From Nitrososphaera sp. UBA217 (GTDB taxonomy: Archaea; Thermoproteota; Nitrososphaeria; Nitrososphaerales; Nitrososphaeraceae), in contig DAOL01000046.1 in the NCBI GenBank assembly GCA_002501845.1, positions 28,480-34,516 on the forward strand: 6,037 nt of DNA. Direction: 5' to 3'. The notes below the pieces were generated by a model. It was not told where the DNA came from. It saw only the letters and a program-made list of their open reading frames with translations, and did no database searches. Position numbers and translations under genes: made by a program. Below are positions 1-5,238 of the stretch, in pieces (within the stretch, counting starts at the first letter, position 1; the number at the start of each line of letters is the position of its first letter).

Positions 1-845
1 TTTTCGAACTGGTGCACTCGAAAGATGCCTTTCATGTCCTTTCCGTGCGCACCTGCTTCTTTGCGGAAGCATGGGCTAAAGCCGGCGTACCTTATCGGCA
101 GCTTCTTGCCGTCGAGAATCTCATCCATGTGCATGCTTGCAATAGCGTGCTCTGACGTGCCTATCATGTAGAGGTCTTCACCCTCAACCTTGTAAATAAC
201 GTCCTGAAAGTCGCCTAGTATCACTGCGCCGGACATTGGCTCTTTCCTAATCATGTAAGGCGGTTGGACTAGAGTGTAGCTGTGTTCTGACAGAAAGTCA
301 AGGGCAAAGTTCACAAGCGCCTGATTCATTCTCACCAGCTCATTTTTCAAAAAGTAAAAACGCGCGCCTGACACCTTGGCTGCGCGCTCGATATCTACAA
401 GGTCGAGTGCAGTAGCAATGTCGACGTGATCCTTTGACGCGAAGTCCATCTTCTTTGTGCCGCCATTCTGTCGCACAACCACGCTGTCCTTTTCATCCTT
501 GCCAGTTGGCACTGATTCATGCAACATGTTGGGCACAACCATCAACAGCTCCTTGAATCTGCCTTCTGTTTTTACCAGTTCTTCCTCACTGTCGCCGAGG
601 TAGCTGCTGACTTCTTTCATCTGCGCAAGCTCTGAGACGACATCTTGCCCGACCCTTTTCTTCCGCGCGATGCCCTCTGCAAGCACATTCTTTTTTCTTC
701 GCAGCTCCTGCGTTTCAACGATCAGCTCGCGCCGGCGCCTTTCAAGGGTAACAAGCTCGTCAAATGGAAACTCTGCCATGTTGCGCTTGTTCAACATGTC
801 TTTTACTGCTTTCGGGTTTTCCTTCAAGAGTTTAGGGTCAAGCAT
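1..845 (-). CDS. serS: Seryl-tRNA synthetase, N-terminal two thirds (cut by window edge)
   Basis: Class II aminoacyl-tRNA synthetase that charges tRNA-Ser (and tRNA-Sec where present) with serine in the cytoplasm. I translated 281 codons from the ATG at 845-843; the frame runs open off the left edge, so the C-terminal third (the family is usually about 420-430 residues), including motif 3, is missing. Residues 1 to about 105 form the N-terminal tRNA-binding arm, starting MLDPKLLKENP, with a Lys/Arg/Glu-rich region at about 35-105 fitting the helical coiled-coil hairpin. The catalytic domain follows: QPPYM (motif 1 area, about 194-198), GTSEHAIA (TxE serine-binding loop, 229-236) and a well-preserved motif 2 (FSPCFRKEAGAHGKD, about 256-270, then IFRVHQFE). 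The start is firm: it overlaps the stop of the upstream gene by one base (TAATG), and a partial Shine-Dalgarno GTGAT lies 9 nt upstream. It is the last gene seen of the rps15 operon. This is the common (non-methanogen-type) SerRS. Confidence 0.96.
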   Translation of the reverse strand, partial: MLDPKLLKENPKAVKDMLNKRNMAEFPFDELVTLERRRRELIVETQELRRKKNVLAEGIARKKRVGQDVVSELAQMKEVSSYLGDSEEELVKTEGRFKELLMVVPNMLHESVPTGKDEKDSVVVRQNGGTKKMDFASKDHVDIATALDLVDIERAAKVSGARFYFLKNELVRMNQALVNFALDFLSEHSYTLVQPPYMIRKEPMSGAVILGDFQDVIYKVEGEDLYMIGTSEHAIASMHMDEILDGKKLPIRYAGFSPCFRKEAGAHGKDMKGIFRVHQFE

Positions 846-1078
846 TAGCCAATCATCACTTTCTTTGACACTGAAATGTGCTCTAGCACTTCGTCAAGGG
901 TGCTTAGGATCGTTGCGGCCGGGACATTCTTGGCTGTCAGCTGGATTGCAAGCGTGGCGCCTCTTGAAAATATTTTCATCGACAGCCCGTCTGGAAAGTT
1001 AAGATTGTCTGGTATTAATGCCTTCACAGCTGCTTTCGCTTCCACGTTGCTCGAAAACGGGACTTTCACCGATACCAT
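845..1078 (-). CDS. KEOPS complex subunit Pcc1-like protein
   Basis: Small protein resembling Pcc1, the dimerising subunit of the KEOPS complex, which with Kae1, Bud32 and Cgi121 installs N6-threonylcarbamoyladenosine at position 37 of ANN-decoding tRNAs. Seen: 77 residues from the ATG at 1078-1076, with a beta strand (VSVKVPFSS), a helix, the family-typical PDN (23-25), then a strand and a C-terminal helix (about 54-70) in the Pcc1 order. Archaeal Pcc1 is usually about 75-90 residues. The start is uncertain: a GTG at 1111-1109 would add 11 residues (MIQNLRLRLDF) and overlap the DHH gene by 29 nt. I prefer the ATG because it begins 4 nt after the DHH stop and is the stronger start codon, but neither has a clear Shine-Dalgarno, and the longer form would give a longer first strand. 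Its TAA stop overlaps the serS ATG, suggesting translational coupling. Sitting between a DHH gene and serS downstream of rps15 fits the archaeal neighbourhood known for pcc1. The family is divergent, so the call rests on pattern and context. Confidence 0.78.
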   Translation of the reverse strand: MVSVKVPFSSNVEAKAAVKALIPDNLNFPDGLSMKIFSRGATLAIQLTAKNVPAATILSTLDEVLEHISVSKKVMIG

Positions 1079-1082
1079 AAAG

Positions 1083-2522
1083 TCAAGTCGCAGTCGCAAA
1101 TTTTGGATCACTTGTAGCTGCCCTTATGCTGGCAAGAAAATTCTCAAGAGCATTAGATGGGATCCTGCAGCCAGCAGCGGCCGAGTGCCCACCGCCGGCG
1201 CCCTTGAACGCGTCAGCATAGTGCCGCATTATAAGACCGAGGTTGGCCTGGGAGTTGCAGTCAAGACATTTGCGTGAAGAAAACCTATAGGTGCCGTCCT
1301 TTGTGAGAGTGCGGACGAAAAGTAGTCTGCCATTAAGTGAAGGAGAGCCGCTTAGCAGAGATGATACCGCGCCGAGCATGTCCTCGGCCAAGAGACCGTC
1401 ACCGTTGACAAAGGCGTTCTTACCGTCATCGACGAGTCTCCACTTTTCGCTGAAAATGGAAGAGATGTAGTTGCGGAGCGTCATCCTATATGCTCCCACT
1501 ATTTCTTCCCCTGCACCTAGCATGGCGCTCCTGTCGCCCATGCATATTGCAATGCCTACCCCTGCCTTGCCAATCCTGCCGCAGGCATTGAGCATTGTGG
1601 AGAACTCCCTCGCATCCCTTAGCTGGCTCCGCTTGTCCTCGTTGGCAAGCGTGTAAACGTAGCCGATAAGGTCATTTAACACGCTTGTTGAAGTCTTGTT
1701 TGAAGCCGCAACAAACTTGGCTATCGCGTCCAAGATTGCGCTCTTTTCTTCTTGGGTAAACTCGGCCAGAACGCGCCATCGGCCGTCATCCTTCAGCCTT
1801 ATCCCTCCATTCTTGAGTAATGCATGACAGGCCTCCTTGTTCCAAGTGAGTCCGTCGATGTATGGGAACGAAGTCTGCGCGAGGGCTTCGTGCAGCGGCC
1901 GCGTCTCCCTCCCCGTGAGCATTATGTCAAGATCCACGCTTACAAGCCGAAGCGATTGCGCGGTTTTTAGTATTTCAGTATTCAAGCCAACAAATGACTT
2001 TTTGTCGCCCTGGTCCTGCCTGTCAGCGACTGCAGAAATGACGGCAATGTACGACAGGTCACGGTTCTTTCGGTCAAGCGCGCTTGCGACCAAGTAGGCC
2101 ATGCCGCCTGCCGACACATTCTTGCCCCCGTCAATACCATATTTCCATGCATTCAGTATCTGATTGCCATCATCGGTTAGCATTTCTTCCTCAGGTATCT
2201 GGTGGTGGTCAATGACGAACCACCTGTCACCAAGAGCTTTTCTCAGGAACGATGCCCATCCTCCCCCCAAGTCGGTTATGATATAAAAATCTCGATTATC
2301 GGTTTTCATCTTTTCAATGACCGAAGGGTTCATGTCGGAAACAGCTCTGACAGAGTAGCGCGCGCTCATGCGCCTTAGCGCGCTTGCAACTATGCTGCCG
2401 GACGTTATTCCGTCAGCGTCAAGGTGCGTAACGACTGCAATTTCGCTGGTGTTTTCCACCACGGATCTCAGTTTTTCGCAAAAAGGCTTTAGAGCTTCTG
2501 CAAGCTTTGCGCTGTCGCTCAT
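1083..2522 (-). CDS. DHH family phosphoesterase, archaeal RecJ/GAN-like
   Basis: 479-residue protein of the DHH/DHHA1 superfamily, related to bacterial RecJ and to archaeal GAN (GINS-associated nuclease) and RecJ homologues, which are Mn-dependent single-strand exonucleases acting in replication or repair or in RNA processing. Catalytic motifs seen in order: THLDADG (32-38; D35 and D37 metal ligands), ITDLGGG (82-88; D84), VIDHHQ (103-108; the DHH signature) and AVADRQDQGD (164-173; D167), then NTE in a typical GLN segment. The C-terminal DHHA1 domain carries LNACGR (311-316) and GAGGGHSAAAG (441-451). All expected metal ligands are present, so it is probably an active nuclease; DNA or RNA preference cannot be read from sequence. 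A CX2C pair (C419, C422) sits in the DHHA1 domain. The start is ATG at 2522-2520, with an AAGGT Shine-Dalgarno 8 nt upstream overlapping the rps15 stop. It lies 11 nt downstream of rps15 and 4 nt upstream of the preferred pcc1 start, the gene order typical of archaeal recJ-like genes. Length fits archaeal members. Confidence 0.93.
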   Translation of the reverse strand: MSDSAKLAEALKPFCEKLRSVVENTSEIAVVTHLDADGITSGSIVASALRRMSARYSVRAVSDMNPSVIEKMKTDNRDFYIITDLGGGWASFLRKALGDRWFVIDHHQIPEEEMLTDDGNQILNAWKYGIDGGKNVSAGGMAYLVASALDRKNRDLSYIAVISAVADRQDQGDKKSFVGLNTEILKTAQSLRLVSVDLDIMLTGRETRPLHEALAQTSFPYIDGLTWNKEACHALLKNGGIRLKDDGRWRVLAEFTQEEKSAILDAIAKFVAASNKTSTSVLNDLIGYVYTLANEDKRSQLRDAREFSTMLNACGRIGKAGVGIAICMGDRSAMLGAGEEIVGAYRMTLRNYISSIFSEKWRLVDDGKNAFVNGDGLLAEDMLGAVSSLLSGSPSLNGRLLFVRTLTKDGTYRFSSRKCLDCNSQANLGLIMRHYADAFKGAGGGHSAAAGCRIPSNALENFLASIRAATSDPKFATAT

Positions 2523-2530
2523 CTAAAGAG

Positions 2531-2535
2531 ACCTT
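2531..2535 (-). promoter_or_regulatory. Shine-Dalgarno of the DHH gene overlapping the rps15 stop
   Basis: The minus strand reads TAAGGTCTCTTTAGATG. The AAGGT core overlaps the TAA stop of rps15 and lies 8 nt before the DHH-gene ATG. This matches an internal operon gene translated from a Shine-Dalgarno site, in contrast to the leaderless first gene, and it fixes the DHH start codon. Confidence 0.5.
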
Positions 2536-2983
2536 ATTCTAGTTGAGCAATAACAGCGGCATATTTCCAGTTTTTTGCAATCTTGCTAGTGCTCTTGTAG
2601 TATTTCGAGAGCCTGTGAATCTTGGCCTCTATCAGCTCAAGTGAGCGAACATTTCGATGGTCACTGTTGTGTACCTTAAGATGCTTTTGAAGGCCGAGTG
2701 CTTTTTTCACTAGCTTGTCCAAATCCTCTGGCATGTCTGGATTAATTTTGTTTTCAGCCAAAACCTCGGACAGGCTCTTGCCCAGCACCGGCTCTACAAG
2801 AGGGATTCCGTGCTCGTCTCTGAGCCTAACACCTATCTCGCTCGGGCTTAGGCCGTCGTTTGAAAGCCTGACAATAACAGATGAAACCTGATCCCGGCTC
2901 AGGGTCAGCCAGGACGGCGAACTCTTTGGGGTAGGGCGGGTCGAATGAGACTTGCCATGAGTGTGAACATGAATTCGTGCCAT
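2534..2983 (-). CDS. rps15: 30S ribosomal protein S15 (uS15), archaeal type
   Basis: Small-subunit ribosomal protein that binds the central domain of 16S rRNA early in assembly. The 149 residues fit archaeal/eukaryotic uS15 (about 145-160), which has an N-terminal extension lacking in bacterial S15 (about 89). Seen: archaeal start MARIHVHTHGKSHSTRP (basic, His-rich), W25, GLSPSEIGVRLRDEHGIP (44-61), PEDLDKLVKKALGLQKHL (about 85-102) and the RNA-binding core with HNSDHRNVRSLELIEAKIHRL (about 105-125, quoted in part), followed by LSKYYK (125-130). The ATG at 2983-2981 gives the conserved MARIH start. A GTG six codons upstream (3001) is possible in frame but would lie upstream of or at the predicted transcription start and breaks the family N-terminus. 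A TATA-like ATTTAAAA centred about 30 nt upstream predicts a leaderless or near-leaderless mRNA. It is first gene of the operon continuing into the DHH gene, pcc1-like gene and serS. Confidence 0.97.
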   Translation of the reverse strand: MARIHVHTHGKSHSTRPTPKSSPSWLTLSRDQVSSVIVRLSNDGLSPSEIGVRLRDEHGIPLVEPVLGKSLSEVLAENKINPDMPEDLDKLVKKALGLQKHLKVHNSDHRNVRSLELIEAKIHRLSKYYKSTSKIAKNWKYAAVIAQLE

Positions 2984-3008
2984 ATCTCTACGAGACTGCA
3001 CCCATGTG

Positions 3009-3016
3009 TTTTAAAT
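3009..3016 (-). promoter_or_regulatory. TATA element of the rps15 operon promoter
   Basis: The minus strand reads ATTTAAAA with A-rich sequence (AGTAAAC) just upstream that could serve as BRE. Its centre is about 30 nt from the rps15 ATG. Archaeal initiation falls roughly 25 nt after the TATA centre, so the transcript should begin within a few bases of the ATG. A perfect palindrome ACTCGAGT (3021-3028) lies 4 nt upstream of the element. Confidence 0.6.
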
Positions 3017-3086
3017 GTTTACTCGAGTGCGCAAGGTGGCCGCGGAGAGGCACCGAAAGTTCGGGAACCGACTCATTCATAAAAAG

Positions 3087-3093
3087 TTAAATA
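3087..3093 (+). promoter_or_regulatory. TATA element of the 121-residue membrane protein gene
   Basis: TTAAATA preceded by the A-run AAAAAG. Its centre is 29 nt before the ATG at 3119, predicting a leader of only a few bases. Together with the rps15 TATA element about 75 bp away on the other strand, it forms a compact divergent promoter region. A GAGGT motif (3106-3110), 8 nt before the ATG, resembles a Shine-Dalgarno, but it would lie at or upstream of the predicted transcript start, so it may not be transcribed. Confidence 0.55.
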
Positions 3094-3118
3094 GAAGAAT
3101 TTGAAGAGGTTAGGTAAT

Positions 3119-3484
3119 ATGAACAAGCCAACCTTAATGGCTCTAGGCATGATGGCAGCGCTTTTTACTGCTGTTGGTGCAGGATTTACCCCGCAAGCAT
3201 TCGCACAGTATTTTGGTGGAAGCAGCGAACCGCTTACCGCCGAGCAGCTCGCCTTCTGCGAAAAATATGAGATTTCACCATGCACTCAAGTAAACATTCT
3301 GGCAAAGGAGAGGGTCCTCGGCGCACAAAGTACGCAATATGGAAATAACCCAGAAGGTTCAGGAACTCCATACTTGAAAGGGATTGAGACATGGGGCGTG
3401 ATCGGTGCCCTAGCAGCTATCTTTGGTGGAGTCGCCGCGGCATTCTTCATCAAGGGAAGAGGCGCGAAACAGGTCTCAACCTAA
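3119..3484 (+). CDS. Small exported protein with C-terminal membrane helix; candidate AMO accessory subunit
   Basis: 121-residue protein of unproven function. Seen: a signal peptide (MNKP, then a hydrophobic core at about 6-23, with a likely cleavage site after AFA at residue 29 or nearby); an extracytoplasmic segment of about 60 residues with two cysteines (C47 and C55) able to form a disulfide; then a membrane helix (about 92-111, TWGVIGALAAIFGG and following) and a basic tail KGRGAK that should face the cytoplasm. The mature form would be a single-pass protein with its N-terminal domain outside. The ATG at 3119 is chosen over the in-frame TTG at 3101 because it is the standard codon, lies 29 nt after a TATA element, and gives a clean n-region. 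The gene is monocistronic, ending in a T-rich terminator, and is followed 112 nt later by another small membrane protein gene. In size, topology and pairing they resemble AmoY/AmoZ of Nitrososphaera; that is a recall-based hypothesis. Coding reality is well supported; function is not. Confidence 0.85.
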   Translation: MNKPTLMALGMMAALFTAVGAGFTPQAFAQYFGGSSEPLTAEQLAFCEKYEISPCTQVNILAKERVLGAQSTQYGNNPEGSGTPYLKGIETWGVIGALAAIFGGVAAAFFIKGRGAKQVST

Positions 3485-3490
3485 CCACCC

Positions 3491-3510
3491 CTTTTACTTT
3501 TTGTTTTTTT
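3491..3510 (+). terminator. T-rich archaeal terminator
   Basis: Sixteen of these 20 bases are T, ending in a run of seven. The tract begins 6 nt after the stop codon of the 121-residue gene and has no strong stem before it. Archaeal RNA polymerase terminates on such oligo-T tracts without a hairpin. It separates the two small membrane protein genes into individual transcripts. Confidence 0.65.
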
Positions 3511-3564
3511 CATTGCGTCTCACAACGTAGGGCTGTCCCTTTAATACCGCTCGTAACCAAAATG

Positions 3565-3571
3565 TATATAT
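3565..3571 (+). promoter_or_regulatory. TATA element of the 80-residue membrane protein gene
   Basis: TATATAT preceded by the purine-rich AACCAAAATG, a plausible BRE. Its centre is 29 nt before the ATG at 3597, again predicting a leader of only a few bases. It is one of the two cleanest TATA boxes in the window and fits the codon-bias sign of high expression in the gene it precedes. Confidence 0.7.
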
Positions 3572-3596
3572 CTTCGGATTATTTTGCATAAAGATA

Positions 3597-3839
3597 ATGG
3601 TCTTCGAAATTCTAATCGGGCAGATAGGACCGAAATACGACCCTCTCTTCTACGACGTCATGGTCTACATCTTCGGAACCATGCTGTTCGCAGTCTTCCT
3701 ACTAGGCGTCATCGCCTTCTGGCTGAGGAGAAAAGGTCTTGGCGGGGGCTCTGCGAAAGAAAAGTGGGCACAAGAGCTTGAAAGATACTTCGAACGCGAG
3801 CAGATCGGCCTGATTCCCGACGAAAAGCACCACTGGTAA
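3597..3839 (+). CDS. Small single-helix membrane protein; candidate AMO accessory subunit
   Basis: 80-residue protein of unproven function. Seen: a short amphipathic N-terminus (MVFEILIGQIGPKYDP) without a cleavable signal; one membrane helix (about 19-43, FYDVMVYIFGTMLF onward); a basic junction LRRKGLGGG; then a charged, probably helical cytoplasmic tail of about 30 residues ending DEKHHW. The positive-inside rule puts the tail in the cytoplasm and the N-terminus outside. Codon use is strikingly biased: all seven Phe are TTC, all four Tyr TAC and all three Asp GAC, as in highly expressed genes. A TATA box 29 nt upstream and a stem plus T-rich terminator downstream make it a single-gene unit. 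It follows another small membrane protein gene in the same orientation. The pair is a candidate for the AmoY/AmoZ subunits that co-purify with archaeal ammonia monooxygenase; I cannot tell which would be which. Other small respiratory or membrane-complex subunits are possible. The tail is too short for a known enzyme domain. Confidence 0.85.
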   Translation: MVFEILIGQIGPKYDPLFYDVMVYIFGTMLFAVFLLGVIAFWLRRKGLGGGSAKEKWAQELERYFEREQIGLIPDEKHHW

Positions 3840-3847
3840 AAACCCTC

Positions 3848-3880
3848 GGGCTACGCGCCCATTATCTTATTTTCTTTTCT
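3848..3880 (+). terminator. Short stem plus T-rich tract terminator
   Basis: GGGC (3848-3851) and GCCC (3857-3860) can pair around the loop TACGC, starting 9 nt after the stop codon. A T-rich stretch (ATTATCTTATTTTCTTTTCT) follows. The 4-bp stem is weak by itself; the T-rich tract is the main archaeal signal. It ends the transcript of the 80-residue protein. Confidence 0.55.
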
Positions 3881-3992
3881 AACAACATGATTATGCGAGT
3901 TTTGCATCTGGAATCAGTTGGACATAGTGCTAGTCTCCCTTCAGCTTTTACGAGCGATTAGTCCGACCGCGTGATTCTGGCAGTTGTGAGTC
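3881..3992. other. Non-coding part of convergent gap
   Basis: Between the terminators of the plus-strand 80-residue gene and the minus-strand glycosyltransferase gene. I see no convincing reading frame, tRNA or conserved RNA fold here. An ATGATTA near 3887 vaguely resembles a box C motif, but no matching D boxes are placed to support an sRNA. Confidence 0.5.
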
Positions 3993-4012
3993 AAAAAAGC
4001 AGATACGTCTGC
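3993..4012 (-). terminator. Hairpin plus T-run terminator of the glycosyltransferase gene
   Basis: On the minus strand, GCAGA and TCTGC pair around the loop CGTA and are followed directly by six T residues. It lies 25 nt after the stop codon of the glycosyltransferase gene. The architecture resembles a bacterial intrinsic terminator, although the stem is only 5 bp. In archaea the T-run alone would contribute most of the activity. Confidence 0.6.
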
Positions 4013-4037
4013 ATCAAAGCTAATGAAACTAAAAGTG

Positions 4038-5210
4038 CTACAGGTAGGATCTGACGATCTGCGCAACATTATCAATTCCGTTTAAATTTTCAGCCAGACT
4101 TTGAAGCTCGACAGCCTTGTGGCTGTATCCATGGTTGCCAAGCACTTGCAAAATTGCGTCCGCAAGCTGCTTTGGCTTTAATCCCTTTGGATGCAGCATA
4201 ACACCCATACCGAGCTCTGCGACCTTGGCTGAATTACCAAGCTGTTCTCCGTGGTTTTCAATCGGAACTGTTACAACGGGCTTGCCAAACTGAATCGCTT
4301 GCGATAACGCCACATGTCCGCCCCTAAGTACCAAAAGGTCGCTCAGAGCAAATATTTCGTCTCGGACAGGGCACCACCCATAATACCATCCCGACCCGCC
4401 AATTCGCCGGGGTTCGCTGTTTCCCTTTGGATTTCCTTCAGAGATTACGAACTGGATCTTGGTGTCGAGTTCCTTGACTGCCTCAAGAGCGAGCTTTATG
4501 AGCACTGGGCGGGTCTGCGCAGGGCCGCTCACGTGGATAAACACTATGGGCAGGGACCTGTCGAACCCCAGACTGTTTGCCACTTTGTTTACCTGATCTT
4601 CGCTTACATGTGGCTTTGGTGAAGCAAACCCGATATATTCGAGCTTTTGGGCCGCGGAGCCTACTTCCCATACGTTGTGTGCTGCTATTGTGTACGGCGG
4701 CGGGAGATCGGGTATCAATACGCGGTCTGCTATTGCCCACATTGACCCAAGGAGCTCTCCTACCATGTTTTCAAATATGCGCGCGACTGCAAGCTCGCGA
4801 AGGCGCGGTGAAAGCAAGAGCTTGACCTGATTTATGATAACTATCGAAGGTATCTTCAGCAACCTAGAGGCCACAAGTGGCGACAGCCGGGAATCAGACA
4901 CTACAACGTCAGGATCACGGGCTGTCAGGCTGTGCATTTCCTGATTTACCTGCTTTGAAAAGTTAGCAAACCAGATTGGGACGTTGGCTAGGCTGTCCTT
5001 GACAGAAAAGCCTCCTTCCATGCTCCATGCGAATTCGACTGGCGCGACCGTGACACATTTGTAACCTCTCAACGAGACGAAACTTGCTGCCTCGCCATAG
5101 GAAGAGAATCTGACCTCCGTTCCGCTCTCCCGGAGCTGGTCTGCTATCATGACCAGCCGGCTCGCATGCCCAAGGCCAACCCCGTATGGAGCAAAATAGG
5201 CTAGGCCCAC
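4038..5210 (-). CDS. GT-B fold glycosyltransferase, MurG/UGT-like
   Basis: Probable nucleotide-sugar-dependent glycosyltransferase of the GT1/GT28 type (MurG-like, GT-B fold). Donor and acceptor are unknown; lipid, S-layer glycan or secondary-metabolite glycosylation are options. Numbered from the preferred GTG start (390 residues): the N-terminal Rossmann domain opens with MGLAYFAPYGVGLGHASR, where GLGHASR (12-18) is the acceptor-domain Gly-rich loop. A hinge follows, then the C-terminal donor domain with FIHVSG (224-229, the first strand and loop), WYYGW (275-279), and the donor-binding signature LRGGHVALSQAIQFGKP (295-311), VTVPIENHGEQ (313-323). No signal peptide or clear membrane helix; probably cytoplasmic or peripheral. 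The start is ambiguous: TTG at 5225 adds five residues (MVIPR). I prefer GTG at 5210 because a TATA element is centred about 25 nt upstream and because the family begins right at the first strand. It lies just downstream of the AMMECR1 gene in the same frame and may be co-transcribed. No other glycan genes are adjacent. Confidence 0.9.
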   Translation of the reverse strand: MGLAYFAPYGVGLGHASRLVMIADQLRESGTEVRFSSYGEAASFVSLRGYKCVTVAPVEFAWSMEGGFSVKDSLANVPIWFANFSKQVNQEMHSLTARDPDVVVSDSRLSPLVASRLLKIPSIVIINQVKLLLSPRLRELAVARIFENMVGELLGSMWAIADRVLIPDLPPPYTIAAHNVWEVGSAAQKLEYIGFASPKPHVSEDQVNKVANSLGFDRSLPIVFIHVSGPAQTRPVLIKLALEAVKELDTKIQFVISEGNPKGNSEPRRIGGSGWYYGWCPVRDEIFALSDLLVLRGGHVALSQAIQFGKPVVTVPIENHGEQLGNSAKVAELGMGVMLHPKGLKPKQLADAILQVLGNHGYSHKAVELQSLAENLNGIDNVAQIVRSYL

Positions 5211-5231
5211 GCGTGGAATTACCAAGTTTGA

Positions 5232-5238
5232 TTATATA
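5232..5238 (-). promoter_or_regulatory. Possible internal TATA element before the glycosyltransferase gene
   Basis: The minus strand reads TATATAA, within AATATATAAT, overlapping the final codons and the stop of the AMMECR1 gene. Its centre is about 25 nt from the GTG at 5210, predicting a leaderless transcript, and only 10 nt from the alternative TTG at 5225. The sequence could be a coincidence of the AAT ATA TAA coding end. Confidence 0.4.

Noticed and set aside
670..1002. Plus-strand open frame of 110 codons opposite serS and pcc1
   Set aside because: Lies antisense to the well-conserved SerRS N-terminal arm; no family resemblance, low-complexity Ser/Leu-rich translation.
876..1277. Plus-strand open frame of 133 codons opposite the pcc1-like and DHH genes
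   Set aside because: Antisense shadow of two genes with recognisable family motifs; composition is Ser/Arg-rich as expected from a reverse frame, and there is no promoter spacing like that of the real genes.
3055..3072. Minus-strand GGTTC sequence resembling a tRNA T-loop
   Set aside because: The loop continues CCGAA rather than the GGTTCRA pattern, and no acceptor, D or anticodon arms can be placed around it.
3073..3285. Minus-strand 70-codon frame antisense to the signal-peptide gene
   Set aside because: Shadow of the 121-residue gene; it spans that gene's promoter and ends in its upstream region, with no promoter of its own.
3584..3781. Plus-strand 65-codon frame overlapping the 80-residue gene
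   Set aside because: Arg-rich out-of-frame translation with a TTG start upstream of the predicted transcription start; the other frame has a membrane helix and strong codon bias.
3885..3990. Possible C/D box small RNA
   Set aside because: Only one box C-like ATGATTA; no correctly placed D, C' and D' boxes and no terminal stem.
4314..4825. Overlapping open frames on both strands inside the glycosyltransferase gene
   Set aside because: The glycosyltransferase frame is continuous with GT-B motifs on both sides; these frames have no recognisable features.
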